A stretch of DNA of 64,000 nt from Bacteroidota bacterium (GTDB lineage: Bacteria; Bacteroidota; Bacteroidia; Palsa-948). The position numbers were made by a program, and so were the translations under genes. The stretch spans positions 1 to 64,000 of the forward strand of contig JACQAL010000016.1 of NCBI GenBank assembly GCA_016195025.1, written 5' to 3'. Of this stretch, positions 1 to 9,004 are shown piece by piece (within the stretch, counting starts at the first letter, position 1; the number at the start of each line of letters is the position of its first letter). The notes beneath the pieces were generated by a model. It was not told the origin of the DNA and did not search any database. It saw only the letters and a list, made by a program, of their open reading frames with translations.

Positions 1-140
1 GTTTGGATGTCTTTGGCTACGATCGGTTATCAAACGAATCAAACGCTCTATCAAGTAAAAACAGGATTGTTTAAACAGTTCCTTGTGCAACAACTCAGAA
101 CACCACTAACTCATTTTCACTAATCTTGCGAAAGTCCTAA
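1..140 (+). mobile_element. Right end of a probable insertion sequence (transposase C-terminus plus terminal bases)
   Basis: An open frame on the plus strand runs in from the window edge and stops at TAA 121-123; it reads VWMSLATIGYQTNQTLYQ... then LFKQFLVQQLRTPLTHFH, which looks like real protein (Leu/Gln/Lys mix typical of DDE transposase tails), but I cannot name the family. The next ~17 bases, including CTTGCGAAAGTCC, could be the terminal inverted repeat. From about 139 onward the DNA matches the 3' end of the paralogous gene at 4101-8717 (shared AAGTAAGT and following). So the join between foreign and native DNA is at about 138-141. The element body lies outside the window. Identification as an IS is inferred from architecture: ORF stop close to the element end, and interruption of a gene. 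Confidence 0.4.
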
Positions 141-3100
141 GTAAGTTCCTTCGGGCACATTCACGCCTGCGGTGGTTTTTCCATCCCAGCACGCGCCCGA
201 ATATTCTGAATAATACACGGGTATTCCCCATCGGTTGTAAACGGTAAGTTCCGCGCAGCCGGCAAATTTTCCATTGGTAATCATCTGGAAGCAATCGTTT
301 ATTCCGTCTCCGTTCGGAGAAAAAACATTAGCGGACTGGGTAACGATGTAAGAAGAAAAATCATTGATGGAAAAACTTTTTGAAACCGTATCGGAGCAGG
401 GAGGCAGCAAAGCCGTGAGCGAAACCGTATAAGAATTCTGATAGGTGAAATCAAAAACCGGGTTTTGCTGGTTGCTTGTTCCGCTTCCGAAATTCCACTG
501 CCATGCCGTTGCGTTCAAACTTGAATCGGAAAACAGCGCAACTACTTTTTCACATTCGGGAGAAAAGAGGTAGCCGAAATTTGCAACCGGCATCACATTC
601 ATCTGCACACTTACCGAATCGGAGTTACTGCATCCGTTGGCATCAGTTCCAATAACGGCATAAATGACAGCAGAAGTATCAGCCGTAACAATAGAAGAAG
701 TGGTTGCTCCGTTATTCCATAAATAAGAAATTCCTCCGCTGGCAGTTAGCGTGGCGTTTCCTCCCAAACAAATTGAAGTATCGCTTTGCGCAACAATGGC
801 GGGAAGATTCCAGACCGCAACATGCACCGTATCGTTCTTCACGCAGCCGTTGTTATCCGTAACCTGAACGGTGTACGTGGTGGTGGCAGAAGGAGAAACA
901 GTAATGGAAGAAGTGGTTGCTCCGCCCGGCATCCATACATACGTATAACCGGGCGTGCCGCCTGCAGCAAAAATATTTTCTGGCGCATTCATTCCGGCAC
1001 AAATGTTTGTATCGGGCGCAGCAGATGCCGTGAGCAGTGGCGGCTGCGTTATCGTTAAGGTTGCGCTGTCCGCGCATCCGTTCGCATCGGTGATGAGTAC
1101 GGAATAATTTCCTGCGGGAAGATTTGAAATGCTTGCAGAAGTTGAATTCGTATTCCACAAATAAGTATAACCCGGTGTTCCGCCAGAAACAGAAATGGTT
1201 GCCGAGCCCGTGCTGTCAGGATTGCATAAAACATTTACCACTGAACTTGCTGCCGAGAGCGGTGCGACCGGCTGCGTCAGCGTAACGGAAGAAGTAGTGG
1301 TGCACCCATGCGAATCGGTTACCAGCACGGAATAATTTCCTGCAGGAATATTTGTTGCGGCAGAAGTTGTTTGCCCGTTGTTCCATAAATAAGTATAAGC
1401 AAGAGTTCCTCCCGATGCCGACACGGTTGCTGTTCCCGTACTGTCGCCAAAGCAGAGAATATTTATTTGAGAGGAAGCGGAAGTAAGCAAAGTTGGTTCA
1501 GTAATTTGCACCAGCGTTTTAATAATGCAGCCGTTATTATCCGTAACAGTAATGGTATAAACTCCCGCGGCAAGCCCGGTTGCTGTCTGAGATGTCTGCA
1601 AAGTCGGATTCCAGAAATAAGTATAACCCGGAGTTCCGCCAAATGGATTCACCGTTGCCATGCCCGTGCTGTTGCCGAAACAATCCACATTAATGATGGT
1701 GGAAGAAAAAACTCCAAGCCCTGTAGGAGAAGTAATCAGCGCGGTATCGTTAAATGTGCAGCCGTTCGCATCGGTAACCGTTACTGTATAAACTCCTGCA
1801 TAAAGCGCAGTGGCGGTTTGCGTGGTTTGCGAACCAAGCGGAGGGCTCCACGAATAAGTATAACCGGGAGTTCCTCCGGCAACATTTACTGACGCGCTGC
1901 CGGTGTTGTTTCCAAAACAATCCACCGGATTTGTCGGGGGAATTGCATGTGTTAAAGGAGGCGGAGTAGTGATTTGCACGCTGTCCAAAAAAGTGCAGCC
2001 GTGCGAATCGGTAACAGTAATCGTATAAGTTCCTGCAGATAAACCGGTGGCAGCAGCAGTGGTAACAGCAGCGGGATTCCATAAATAAGTATAAGCCGGA
2101 GTTCCTCCCGAAACATTCACCGTTGCGCTTCCGTTATTATTTCCGAAACAATTAATATTTACAACTCCGGAAAAAGTATGCGACAACGCAGTGGGAGTTG
2201 TAATGGCGACTGTATCTGAAAAAGTGCAGCCGTGCGAATCGGTAACAGTGATGGTGTATGTTCCTGCAACAAGTCCGGTGGCGTTTTGTGAAGTTTGCGA
2301 GTTGCTCCACGAGTAAGTGTATGCCGGAGTTCCTCCTGAAACATTTACGGTGGCGCTGCCGTTGTTATTTCCGAAGCAATCAATATTTGTGATAGCAGAA
2401 AAAGAATGCGATAAAGCGGTTGGAGAAGTTATCGTGACTGTATCCGAAAAAGTACAGCCGTTAGCATCCGTAACGGTGATGGTATAGATTCCCGCAACAA
2501 GACCTGTTGCCGCTGAAGTGGTCTGCCCGGAAGGATTCCAAGAATATGTATAAGCAGGCACGCCTCCCGAAACATTCACAGTTGCGCTTCCGTTATTATT
2601 TCCGAAGCAATTAATATTTACAACTCCCGAAAAAGAATGAGTGAGCGCAGTGGGAGAAGTAATTGTAATTGTATTGGAAGAAGTACATCCCATAGCATCC
2701 GTAACAGTGACGGAATAAGTTCCCGCAGAAAGCCCCGTTGCCGTTGAAGTGGTTTGCCCGGATGGATTCCACGAATAGGTGTAAGGCGGAGTGCCGCTTG
2801 AAATATTTACCGAAGCGCTGCCTGTATTATTTCCAAAGCATTTCACATTGGTTACCGAAGAAAAAGAAAACACAACCGGAGGAGAATTGGAAATGGTTAT
2901 ATTATTTATTACGCTGGTGCAGTTGTTCGCATCGGTAACAGTTACCGTGTACGTTCCTGCGGAAAGCCCGGTGATGGAAGAAGTGGTTTGTCCGCCCGGA
3001 TTCCATAAATAAGTATAAGGCGCAGTGCCGGAAATAATAGTAACAGCAGCCGTTCCGTTCGGACTTCCGCAGCCGGCATTGGTGGTGGCAACACTCACGC

Positions 3101-4046
3101 TGAGCGCGGAAGGAATGCACGTTGTGCAAGTGGTGGTTTGATAATACAAGCCCATCGCAGCCCAGAGATAGCAATCGTTCCCGCCACTTCCATCCATTCC
3201 AAACACCGAAGAAGTTTGATTCGGCAGAAGTGTAACGGACGCTTCGTCTTCATCATAAAATAAATTTGGAAAGTTTGCATTAACTCCATTCAAAGTAGTG
3301 ATGTGAGTGGGAGGGGCAACATTGTCCTGATGGTCGGATGAAAGAGTGAATGCGCGCGCAGAAGTTGGCGCAGCGCAGACATTAAAGCCGGTCATGGTTT
3401 GGGAGAGCGGAGAGCCGCTTCCGCTCGCAACTGCTCCGTCCCAGAGTGTAATATTGCCCTGATAGTTTGCGCTCGGGTCGCGGTAAATAATAAAAAGCGT
3501 TGCGCCATCAATTTCCCAGTTAGGGTTGGTGAAGCCGGAAAAATTAAATGTGTAGTTTCCATTGCCGCTGATAAATGATTTGGGAATACCCCATCGGTAA
3601 ACAGCCGTTCCGGTTTCTCCCCAGCATTTGGGTCCGTCTGTTGCAATGGGTCCGCCAGAAGCAAAACTTTTTACGCTTGACGCGGGATTGGTAATGGTAA
3701 TGGAGGTGGTGCCTGGAGCCGTAGGCGATTGATAGGAGCAAAGCATCCATACGAAAACAGAATCCAACGCATAGCAGGCGGGTAATCCTGAAATTACCCA
3801 CTTGGCAGGAAGCCCAGAACCATACGTGCCGGTAGTGGTAAAAGGATTATATCTTGTTTCAACTAAAGTGGTGTCATATATATAATTCAACCCGCAGGCG
3901 CTGTCGTGAAACAAAGGCGCAAGCGCGTTGGCAGCAACCGAAGGATTTGTTTTGGCTTCATGGGAAATCAACCCCGGCTGGGCGCTGATGACACCAACGA
4001 TGGAAAAAATAACAAAAGCAGAAATTATTTTTTTAGAAGTCAGCAT
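120..4046 (-). CDS. SprB-repeat surface protein with T9SS type B (gliding-motility-associated) C-terminal domain, 3' end disrupted
   Basis: 1308 residues. Signal peptide at 1-22 (ends VISAQ). Residues ~25-330 are a unique domain; ~330-1050 hold about ten SprB-type repeats of ~75 residues (GSATVNVSGGTPAYTYSW, then AGTYTITVTDxxGCT). A PKD-like domain (WQWNFGSGTSNQQNPVF) follows near 1190-1250, then the type B sorting domain beginning FSPNGDGINDCF and containing YNRWGIPVYYSEYSGACWDGK. Such proteins are exported by T9SS and used as adhesins in Flavobacteriia. The paralogue at 4101-8717 continues after VPEGTY with about 19 more residues (FYIFDLKG...VTLLR); here they are replaced by LGLSQD, encoded by the probable insertion-sequence end. 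The last strand of the sorting domain is therefore missing, and export or anchoring may fail. It lies 54 bp downstream of the paralogue and probably shares its transcript. Confidence 0.9.
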   Translation of the reverse strand: MLTSKKIISAFVIFSIVGVISAQPGLISHEAKTNPSVAANALAPLFHDSACGLNYIYDTTLVETRYNPFTTTGTYGSGLPAKWVISGLPACYALDSVFVWMLCSYQSPTAPGTTSITITNPASSVKSFASGGPIATDGPKCWGETGTAVYRWGIPKSFISGNGNYTFNFSGFTNPNWEIDGATLFIIYRDPSANYQGNITLWDGAVASGSGSPLSQTMTGFNVCAAPTSARAFTLSSDHQDNVAPPTHITTLNGVNANFPNLFYDEDEASVTLLPNQTSSVFGMDGSGGNDCYLWAAMGLYYQTTTCTTCIPSALSVSVATTNAGCGSPNGTAAVTIISGTAPYTYLWNPGGQTTSSITGLSAGTYTVTVTDANNCTSVINNITISNSPPVVFSFSSVTNVKCFGNNTGSASVNISSGTPPYTYSWNPSGQTTSTATGLSAGTYSVTVTDAMGCTSSNTITITSPTALTHSFSGVVNINCFGNNNGSATVNVSGGVPAYTYSWNPSGQTTSAATGLVAGIYTITVTDANGCTFSDTVTITSPTALSHSFSAITNIDCFGNNNGSATVNVSGGTPAYTYSWSNSQTSQNATGLVAGTYTITVTDSHGCTFSDTVAITTPTALSHTFSGVVNINCFGNNNGSATVNVSGGTPAYTYLWNPAAVTTAAATGLSAGTYTITVTDSHGCTFLDSVQITTPPPLTHAIPPTNPVDCFGNNTGSASVNVAGGTPGYTYSWSPPLGSQTTQTATALYAGVYTVTVTDANGCTFNDTALITSPTGLGVFSSTIINVDCFGNSTGMATVNPFGGTPGYTYFWNPTLQTSQTATGLAAGVYTITVTDNNGCIIKTLVQITEPTLLTSASSQINILCFGDSTGTATVSASGGTLAYTYLWNNGQTTSAATNIPAGNYSVLVTDSHGCTTTSSVTLTQPVAPLSAASSVVNVLCNPDSTGSATISVSGGTPGYTYLWNTNSTSASISNLPAGNYSVLITDANGCADSATLTITQPPLLTASAAPDTNICAGMNAPENIFAAGGTPGYTYVWMPGGATTSSITVSPSATTTYTVQVTDNNGCVKNDTVHVAVWNLPAIVAQSDTSICLGGNATLTASGGISYLWNNGATTSSIVTADTSAVIYAVIGTDANGCSNSDSVSVQMNVMPVANFGYLFSPECEKVVALFSDSSLNATAWQWNFGSGTSNQQNPVFDFTYQNSYTVSLTALLPPCSDTVSKSFSINDFSSYIVTQSANVFSPNGDGINDCFQMITNGKFAGCAELTVYNRWGIPVYYSEYSGACWDGKTTAGVNVPEGTYLGLSQD

Positions 4047-4100
4047 TGCAGAAGACGAAGGTATGTTAAAAATTCTTTTTTAACAAACAGCCAAAAAGAA

Positions 4101-7100
4101 TTATCTCAACAGCGTTACAAACCCCTTCAGTTGTATTCCCTTCAAATCAAAAATATAAAAGTAAGTCCCTTCGGGAACACTCACGCCTGCGGAGGTTTTT
4201 CCATCCCAGCACGCGCCCGAATATTCAGAATAATACACAGGAATTCCCCAGCGGTTATAAATAGTAAGTTCCGCGCAGCCGGAAAATTTTCCTCCATCGG
4301 CTCCCGATATTTTCGGAATCAGGTTGAAGCAATCATTCATTCCATCGCCATTCGGTGTGAACACATTGGTGGTTTGAATGGAAACATAATTGGATAAATC
4401 TGAAACAGAAATGATTTTCTGCGCGGTATCGGGGCAGGGAGGATTCATAGCCGTAAGAATGATTATATAATTTGAATTATACACGAACGAATGAACAGGA
4501 TTCTGCTCCGAAGAAATAGTTCCATCGCCAAAATTCCAACTCCATGCCGCAGCATTCAAACTTGAATCGGCAAACTTCGCTTCCATTCCATCGCAGGCGA
4601 GTGAAAGCGTGTAAGCGAAATTTGCAACGGGAGTTATTCCAATCATAACCGAAACCGAGTCCACATTCACGCAGCCGTTTGCATCTGTTCCGGTTAATGT
4701 ATACGTTGTTTGAATAGTTGGCGCAACCGAAATTGAAGTTGCGGTGGCTCCGCTGCTCCACGAATAAATTATTCCTCCGCTGGCGGTGAGTGTTACCAAA
4801 CTTCCCGGGCAAAGCGTTTGATTTATTCCCGCGTTGATGTTCGGCAAAGCGTTCACCGTAAGTTGCACCGAGTCGGAATTAATGCAGCCGTTCGCGTTCG
4901 TAACAGTTACCGTATACGTGGCGCTGCTTGTTGGCGTAGCAACCGGGTTGGAAATGTTCGGATTGCTTAATCCGCTGGACGGGCTCCACAAATAATTTAT
5001 GCCGCCCGATGCATTCAGCAAAACCGAATCGCCCGCGCAGATTGCAGTATCATTCGAAGTATTTACAACAGGAAGCGCATTCACAAACACAGTGGCTGAA
5101 TCCATATTCGAACATCCGTTCGCATCGGTTCCAATCACCGTATAAGTGGAAGAAGAAGTGGGTGAAACTGAAATCGAAGTGGAGGTCTGCGTGGTGCTCC
5201 ACGAATATAAATTTCCTCCGCTGGCAGTGAGCGTGGTTGAATCTCCAACGCAAATCGAAACATCCGCTCCCGCAGAAATTATTGGAAGCGCATTCACAAA
5301 CACAGTTGCCGAATCAACATTCGAACATCCGTTTGCATCCGTTCCAATCACCGTGTACGTGGAAGAAGAAGTGGGCGCAACCGCATTCACAAACACAGTT
5401 GCCGAATCAGCATTCGAACATCCGTTTGCATCCGTTCCAATCACCGTGTACGTGGAAGAAGAAGTGGGCGCAATGGAAATGGAAGTGGAAGTTTGTGTGG
5501 TGCTCCATGAATATAAATTTCCTCCGCTGGCAGTGAGTGTTGTTGTATTTCCGAAGCAAATGGAAACATCCGCTCCCGCAGAAATTATTGGAAGCGCATT
5601 CACAAACACCGTTGCCGAATCAACATTCGAACATCCGTTTGCATCCGTTCCAATCACCGTGTACGTGGAAGAAGAAGTCGGAGAAATAGAAATGGAAGTG
5701 GACGTTTGCGTGGTGCTCCACGAATATAAATTTCCTCCGCTGGCGGTGAGCGTGGCAGTATTCCCTGAACAAATTGAAACATCCGCTCCGGCAGAAATAA
5801 CCGGAAGCGCATTCACAACTACAACTACCGTAGCCGTTCCGCTGCAGGTGAACGTGGATGCGGTAACAACATACGTTGTGGTGGCAGTGGGAGATGCTGT
5901 CGGGTTTGCAAGGGTAGAATTATTTAATCCGGTGGATGGATTCCACTGATACGTTGCTCCAACAGGCGCAGTGGGCGCACCGCCAATGGTAATGCTTGTT
6001 CCAATGCAAATGGAAACATTGGGTCCTGCATTGGTGGGAACAACCGGATTCAAAAAAACTGTCAGCGTATCCCAGTTCGCGCAGCCGTTTGCATCGGTAA
6101 TGTTCACCGTATACTGCGTAGTGATAGTTGGATTTGCAACGGGGTTGGAAATGTTCGGATTGCTCAGCGAAGAAGCAGGCGCCCAGTTATAGGTTACTCC
6201 GTTGCTTGCATTCAGCGTAACAGAAAATCCCGGGCACATCCATCCGGGTTTCGGTCCGGCATTGGCAAGCGGAAGAGGATTTACAAAAACTTTTACCGTG
6301 TCACTATTCGTGCAGGAGTTCGCATCGGTAATCATCACCGTATAATTGGTGGTGGAAGTGGGATTCGCAACGGGGTTGGAGCAAAGCGTGCACGATAAAC
6401 TTCCCGAAGGGCTCCACGAAAAGTTTCCGCTGCCTGTTGCATTCAGCGTGGAAGAATTTCCAATGCAAATGGAAACATCCGCTCCGGCATTCACCGCGGG
6501 CTTGGGTAAAACATTAACGGAAACAAAATCGGTGTCGGTGCAACTGTTCAGCGATACAACGAGCGTGTAAGTTGTGTTCACAGTCGGATTCGCAACCGGG
6601 TTTGAAATGGTTGAATTGTTTAAACTCCCCGAAGGCGACCAGTTATAGGTTCCTCCCCCGCTTCCGTTCAATGTTGTAGTAAAGCCGGGACAAACAGTTG
6701 CATCGGGTCCGGCATTTGCAACGGGCGGTTGATTCACAAATACTGTAACCACTGCGGTGTTGGTGCAGGTGGTTGGTGCGTTTACGTTCAGCGTATAGGT
6801 TGTAGTGGCGGTTGGATTCGCTATGGGATTTGCGCAAGTGGTGCACGATAATCCGGTGGAAGGACTCCAGTTATAGGTTGAACCGGCAGGACCTGTCGGA
6901 TTTCCTCCAAGCGTAATTGAATTGCCGTTGCATATAGTTTGATTCGCTCCGGCATTTACAACGGGAAGTTGATTCACCGTAACTGAAACCGTTCCCGTGC
7001 TGGTGCATCCTGCCGATGAAGTAACCGTAACGGTATAGTTTGTTGTCGAAGTCGGATTCGCAACGGGATTGGAAATATTCGGATTGCTCAATCCGTTGGA

Positions 7101-8717
7101 AGGGCTCCACGAATAAGTTCCTCCGCCCGTTGCATTGAGCGAAACCGAATTGCCGGTGCAGATGGTGGAATTTGCTGCGGCAGTAACCACAGGCGCGGGC
7201 TGAATGGAAACATTCAGGGAAATGGGACCGGCAGAACATCCGTGCGAGTTGTAAGAAGTAACTGAAATGGTTCCGTTGGGTCCGCTTCCCCACGTAACAT
7301 TCACGCTGCTTGTCCCCTGCCCCGATGTAATGCTTCCTCCGGAAACCGTCCATGAAAAAGAACTTCCGCTCGAAGCGGGCACGCTGTATGTTCCCGAGGT
7401 GTTCTGGCAAAGCGGATTGGGTCCACTGATGGAACTTGGTCCGTTGTAAGGCAAAACCTGTATGGTGTAAACCACATTGGTAACTTTTGGCGGGCATCCG
7501 TTATCGGGCGCCTGCACAATGAAAAAATAATTTCCCGCCTGCGTGCAGGCAATGTTCCAGCAGAAATTACTGGTAACGCTTCCGTTTCCTGCGGCAGGAT
7601 TGGGCGTTATGGTTGCCGGAGGATTGGTGGGCGGATTATTAAACAATGTTCCCGATGCACTGAAAAATACGCTGTCGCCATTGGCATCGTTGAAGGTGAT
7701 GGGAAAGCAGAGCGTATCTCCCACGTTCGCAATATAATTTGTCTGCCCTGTTGTGGGAGCAAGATTTGGCGCGCTGTTGGGCGGACAGTTCACCACAATG
7801 ATTTGCATATCGAGCCGCGTGATTCCCACCAACTGATTATTTCTAAACTCCTGCAGTTCCACCGCCACCACAAAATAGCCGGTTGTCGGGGAAAGATATT
7901 GCGACAAGCCGGTGAAGGCATTCACCGAAGCATAGCCGCCCGGACCAAATGGCTGAGAGGCGCTGTATCCGGCTGCATAGTTTACCAGCGGAATGGGAAA
8001 CGTATACGGATTAGGCGGAACGGGAACGGGATTGGTTTGCGATGCGTAGCCGTTGTAGGGCTGCACGAGGGAATATACAATCACATCTCCATCGGGGTCA
8101 ATGGCGGTGTTGAGAATGCTGGCAGTATCGTTCACGCATATATAAGGAACGGGGGGAAGCGCAAAGGTGGGCGAACTGTTGTTTACAAACGTGGGCGGAA
8201 CAAAACAATAATAGGTCTGCGCGGCAGCACCGGGGTTTGCAAGGTTGATGATGTTTCCGTTGCGGCAGCACCGCTCGAAAATGAGATGGTAGCCGCCATT
8301 GCTGGCGGGAAGTTCAATCACATCGGTATAAATTCCTTCTTCCACACACACCACCGGAGCGCTCACGCACTGCCCCGCTCCGGGCAGCGCCACCCAGTTT
8401 TGCGAAGTGAGCGGAATGGTGAAACTGTTTGCCAGAACTTTGTTGGGGTCGTTGGGATTGAGCCAGTCCTGAATGTATGCTCCAACATCTACATTCGGAT
8501 TAAGCGTTGCCGTGGTGCAGGTTCCGCAGGGAAGCGTCTGGTCATCGCAGTAGCGGTAAATTTTCAGCGTAACCTGATATTTATAGTTGCCCGTAGAAGA
8601 ATTCAGCCCCAGATATTGATAACCCGCCCAGCCGCCCATGAGATGTGTGGCAAAGGAAAGAGAAGTAAGAAGTAAGAAGTAAGAAGTAAGAAGTATTTTG
8701 ATGGAAATTAAGCGCAT
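4101..8717 (-). CDS. Giant Ig/PKD-like repeat surface protein with intact T9SS type B sorting domain
   Basis: 1538 residues. Signal peptide ~1-23 (LLTSYFLLLTSLSFA) followed by THLMGGWAGYQY. Residues ~25-420 form an N-terminal domain rich in Pro/Asn; ~430-510 is a PKD-like unit; ~510-1370 hold about a dozen repeats of ~70-80 residues with the pattern NAGADVSICxGNSxTLxASGG...W...TSSSTYTVIGTDANGC..DSATVFVN. A PKD domain (WSWNFGDGTISSEQNPVH) precedes the C-terminal sorting domain (FTPNGDGMNDCF ... NRWGIPVYYSEYSGACWDGK ... VTLLR). Role is inferred as a T9SS-exported surface adhesin or matrix protein. Two oddities are visible: a seven-base tandem repeat inside the signal-peptide codons, and a 93-bp tandem duplication that makes one incomplete Ig-like unit. 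No clear TAnnTTTG promoter is seen immediately upstream; a 21-bp repeat array lies there instead. Confidence 0.92.
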   Translation of the reverse strand: MRLISIKILLTSYFLLLTSLSFATHLMGGWAGYQYLGLNSSTGNYKYQVTLKIYRYCDDQTLPCGTCTTATLNPNVDVGAYIQDWLNPNDPNKVLANSFTIPLTSQNWVALPGAGQCVSAPVVCVEEGIYTDVIELPASNGGYHLIFERCCRNGNIINLANPGAAAQTYYCFVPPTFVNNSSPTFALPPVPYICVNDTASILNTAIDPDGDVIVYSLVQPYNGYASQTNPVPVPPNPYTFPIPLVNYAAGYSASQPFGPGGYASVNAFTGLSQYLSPTTGYFVVAVELQEFRNNQLVGITRLDMQIIVVNCPPNSAPNLAPTTGQTNYIANVGDTLCFPITFNDANGDSVFFSASGTLFNNPPTNPPATITPNPAAGNGSVTSNFCWNIACTQAGNYFFIVQAPDNGCPPKVTNVVYTIQVLPYNGPSSISGPNPLCQNTSGTYSVPASSGSSFSWTVSGGSITSGQGTSSVNVTWGSGPNGTISVTSYNSHGCSAGPISLNVSIQPAPVVTAAANSTICTGNSVSLNATGGGTYSWSPSNGLSNPNISNPVANPTSTTNYTVTVTSSAGCTSTGTVSVTVNQLPVVNAGANQTICNGNSITLGGNPTGPAGSTYNWSPSTGLSCTTCANPIANPTATTTYTLNVNAPTTCTNTAVVTVFVNQPPVANAGPDATVCPGFTTTLNGSGGGTYNWSPSGSLNNSTISNPVANPTVNTTYTLVVSLNSCTDTDFVSVNVLPKPAVNAGADVSICIGNSSTLNATGSGNFSWSPSGSLSCTLCSNPVANPTSTTNYTVMITDANSCTNSDTVKVFVNPLPLANAGPKPGWMCPGFSVTLNASNGVTYNWAPASSLSNPNISNPVANPTITTQYTVNITDANGCANWDTLTVFLNPVVPTNAGPNVSICIGTSITIGGAPTAPVGATYQWNPSTGLNNSTLANPTASPTATTTYVVTASTFTCSGTATVVVVVNALPVISAGADVSICSGNTATLTASGGNLYSWSTTQTSTSISISPTSSSTYTVIGTDANGCSNVDSATVFVNALPIISAGADVSICFGNTTTLTASGGNLYSWSTTQTSTSISIAPTSSSTYTVIGTDANGCSNADSATVFVNAVAPTSSSTYTVIGTDANGCSNVDSATVFVNALPIISAGADVSICVGDSTTLTASGGNLYSWSTTQTSTSISVSPTSSSTYTVIGTDANGCSNMDSATVFVNALPVVNTSNDTAICAGDSVLLNASGGINYLWSPSSGLSNPNISNPVATPTSSATYTVTVTNANGCINSDSVQLTVNALPNINAGINQTLCPGSLVTLTASGGIIYSWSSGATATSISVAPTIQTTYTLTGTDANGCVNVDSVSVMIGITPVANFAYTLSLACDGMEAKFADSSLNAAAWSWNFGDGTISSEQNPVHSFVYNSNYIIILTAMNPPCPDTAQKIISVSDLSNYVSIQTTNVFTPNGDGMNDCFNLIPKISGADGGKFSGCAELTIYNRWGIPVYYSEYSGACWDGKTSAGVSVPEGTYFYIFDLKGIQLKGFVTLLR
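5290..5475 (-). repeat. 93-bp tandem duplication inside the Ig-repeat gene
   Basis: Positions 5290-5382 and 5383-5475 are near-identical (only a few base differences, e.g. AATCAACATTC against AATCAGCATTC). The length is 31 codons, less than the ~75-residue domain period, so the second copy encodes only the back half of an Ig-like unit (VNAVAPTSSSTYTVIG joins a normal end to a partial repeat). It keeps frame. A recent unequal recombination is the simplest reading. Confidence 0.9.
8661..8695 (-). repeat. Five copies of heptanucleotide AGAAGTA in signal-peptide codons
   Basis: Plus-strand AGAAGTA occurs five times without interruption at 8661, 8668, 8675, 8682 and 8689. On the coding (minus) strand it encodes most of the hydrophobic core ILLTSYFLLLTS of the signal peptide. 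Since 7 is not a multiple of 3, gain or loss of one unit would shift the reading frame. Confidence 0.9.
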
Positions 8718-8802
8718 TATGTTTTTAGATGATTAAATTGGTTAAATTATTGCATAATTTTCAATACAATCATCATTTTTTACTATTTTTTGCACTTTCA
8801 GA

Positions 8803-8970
8803 GAGATAATTATGTCTTTAATCTCTCCAATTGTTACCTTCAGATGTCCAATTGTGTCTTTCTTCTCTCGGATTGTTACCTTCAGAGGTCTGATGGTATC
8901 TTTCTTCTCTCCAATTGTTACCTTCAGAGGTCTGATTGTGTCTTTCATCTCTCGGATTGCATCTTTTTAT
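8803..8970. repeat. 21-bp tandem array 1 (eight units, alternating A/B forms)
   Basis: Eight units of exactly 21 bp. Two forms alternate, giving a 42-bp higher-order period: form A starts TCTCCRATTGTTACC and ends TTCAGA (8824, 8866, 8908); form B starts GGTCTGATTGTGTC and ends TTTCTTC (8845, 8887, 8929; degenerate at 8803). The last unit (8950) is degenerate. Because 21 is a multiple of 3 and the unit has no stop, frames are open on both strands: minus 8742-8948 gives 68 residues with heptads such as KDTIRPL KVTIGEK; plus 8790-9011 is also open. It starts ~35 bp beyond the stop codon of the 9005-10591 gene and ends ~85 bp before the start of the 4101-8717 gene. No Shine-Dalgarno or promoter is evident, so I treat it as a repeat rather than a proven gene. 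Confidence 0.85.
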
Positions 8971-9004
8971 GTAAAAATACAGTTTTTTTCACAAAAATGG
9001 CGTT

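Noticed and set aside
5146-5949. Long plus-strand open frame of 267 codons opposite the Ig-repeat gene
   Set aside because: Open only because the underlying repeats have a codon-multiple period; the product (VEEEVGE...HEYKFPPLAVSV) is a mirror of the real repeats and has no start signals.
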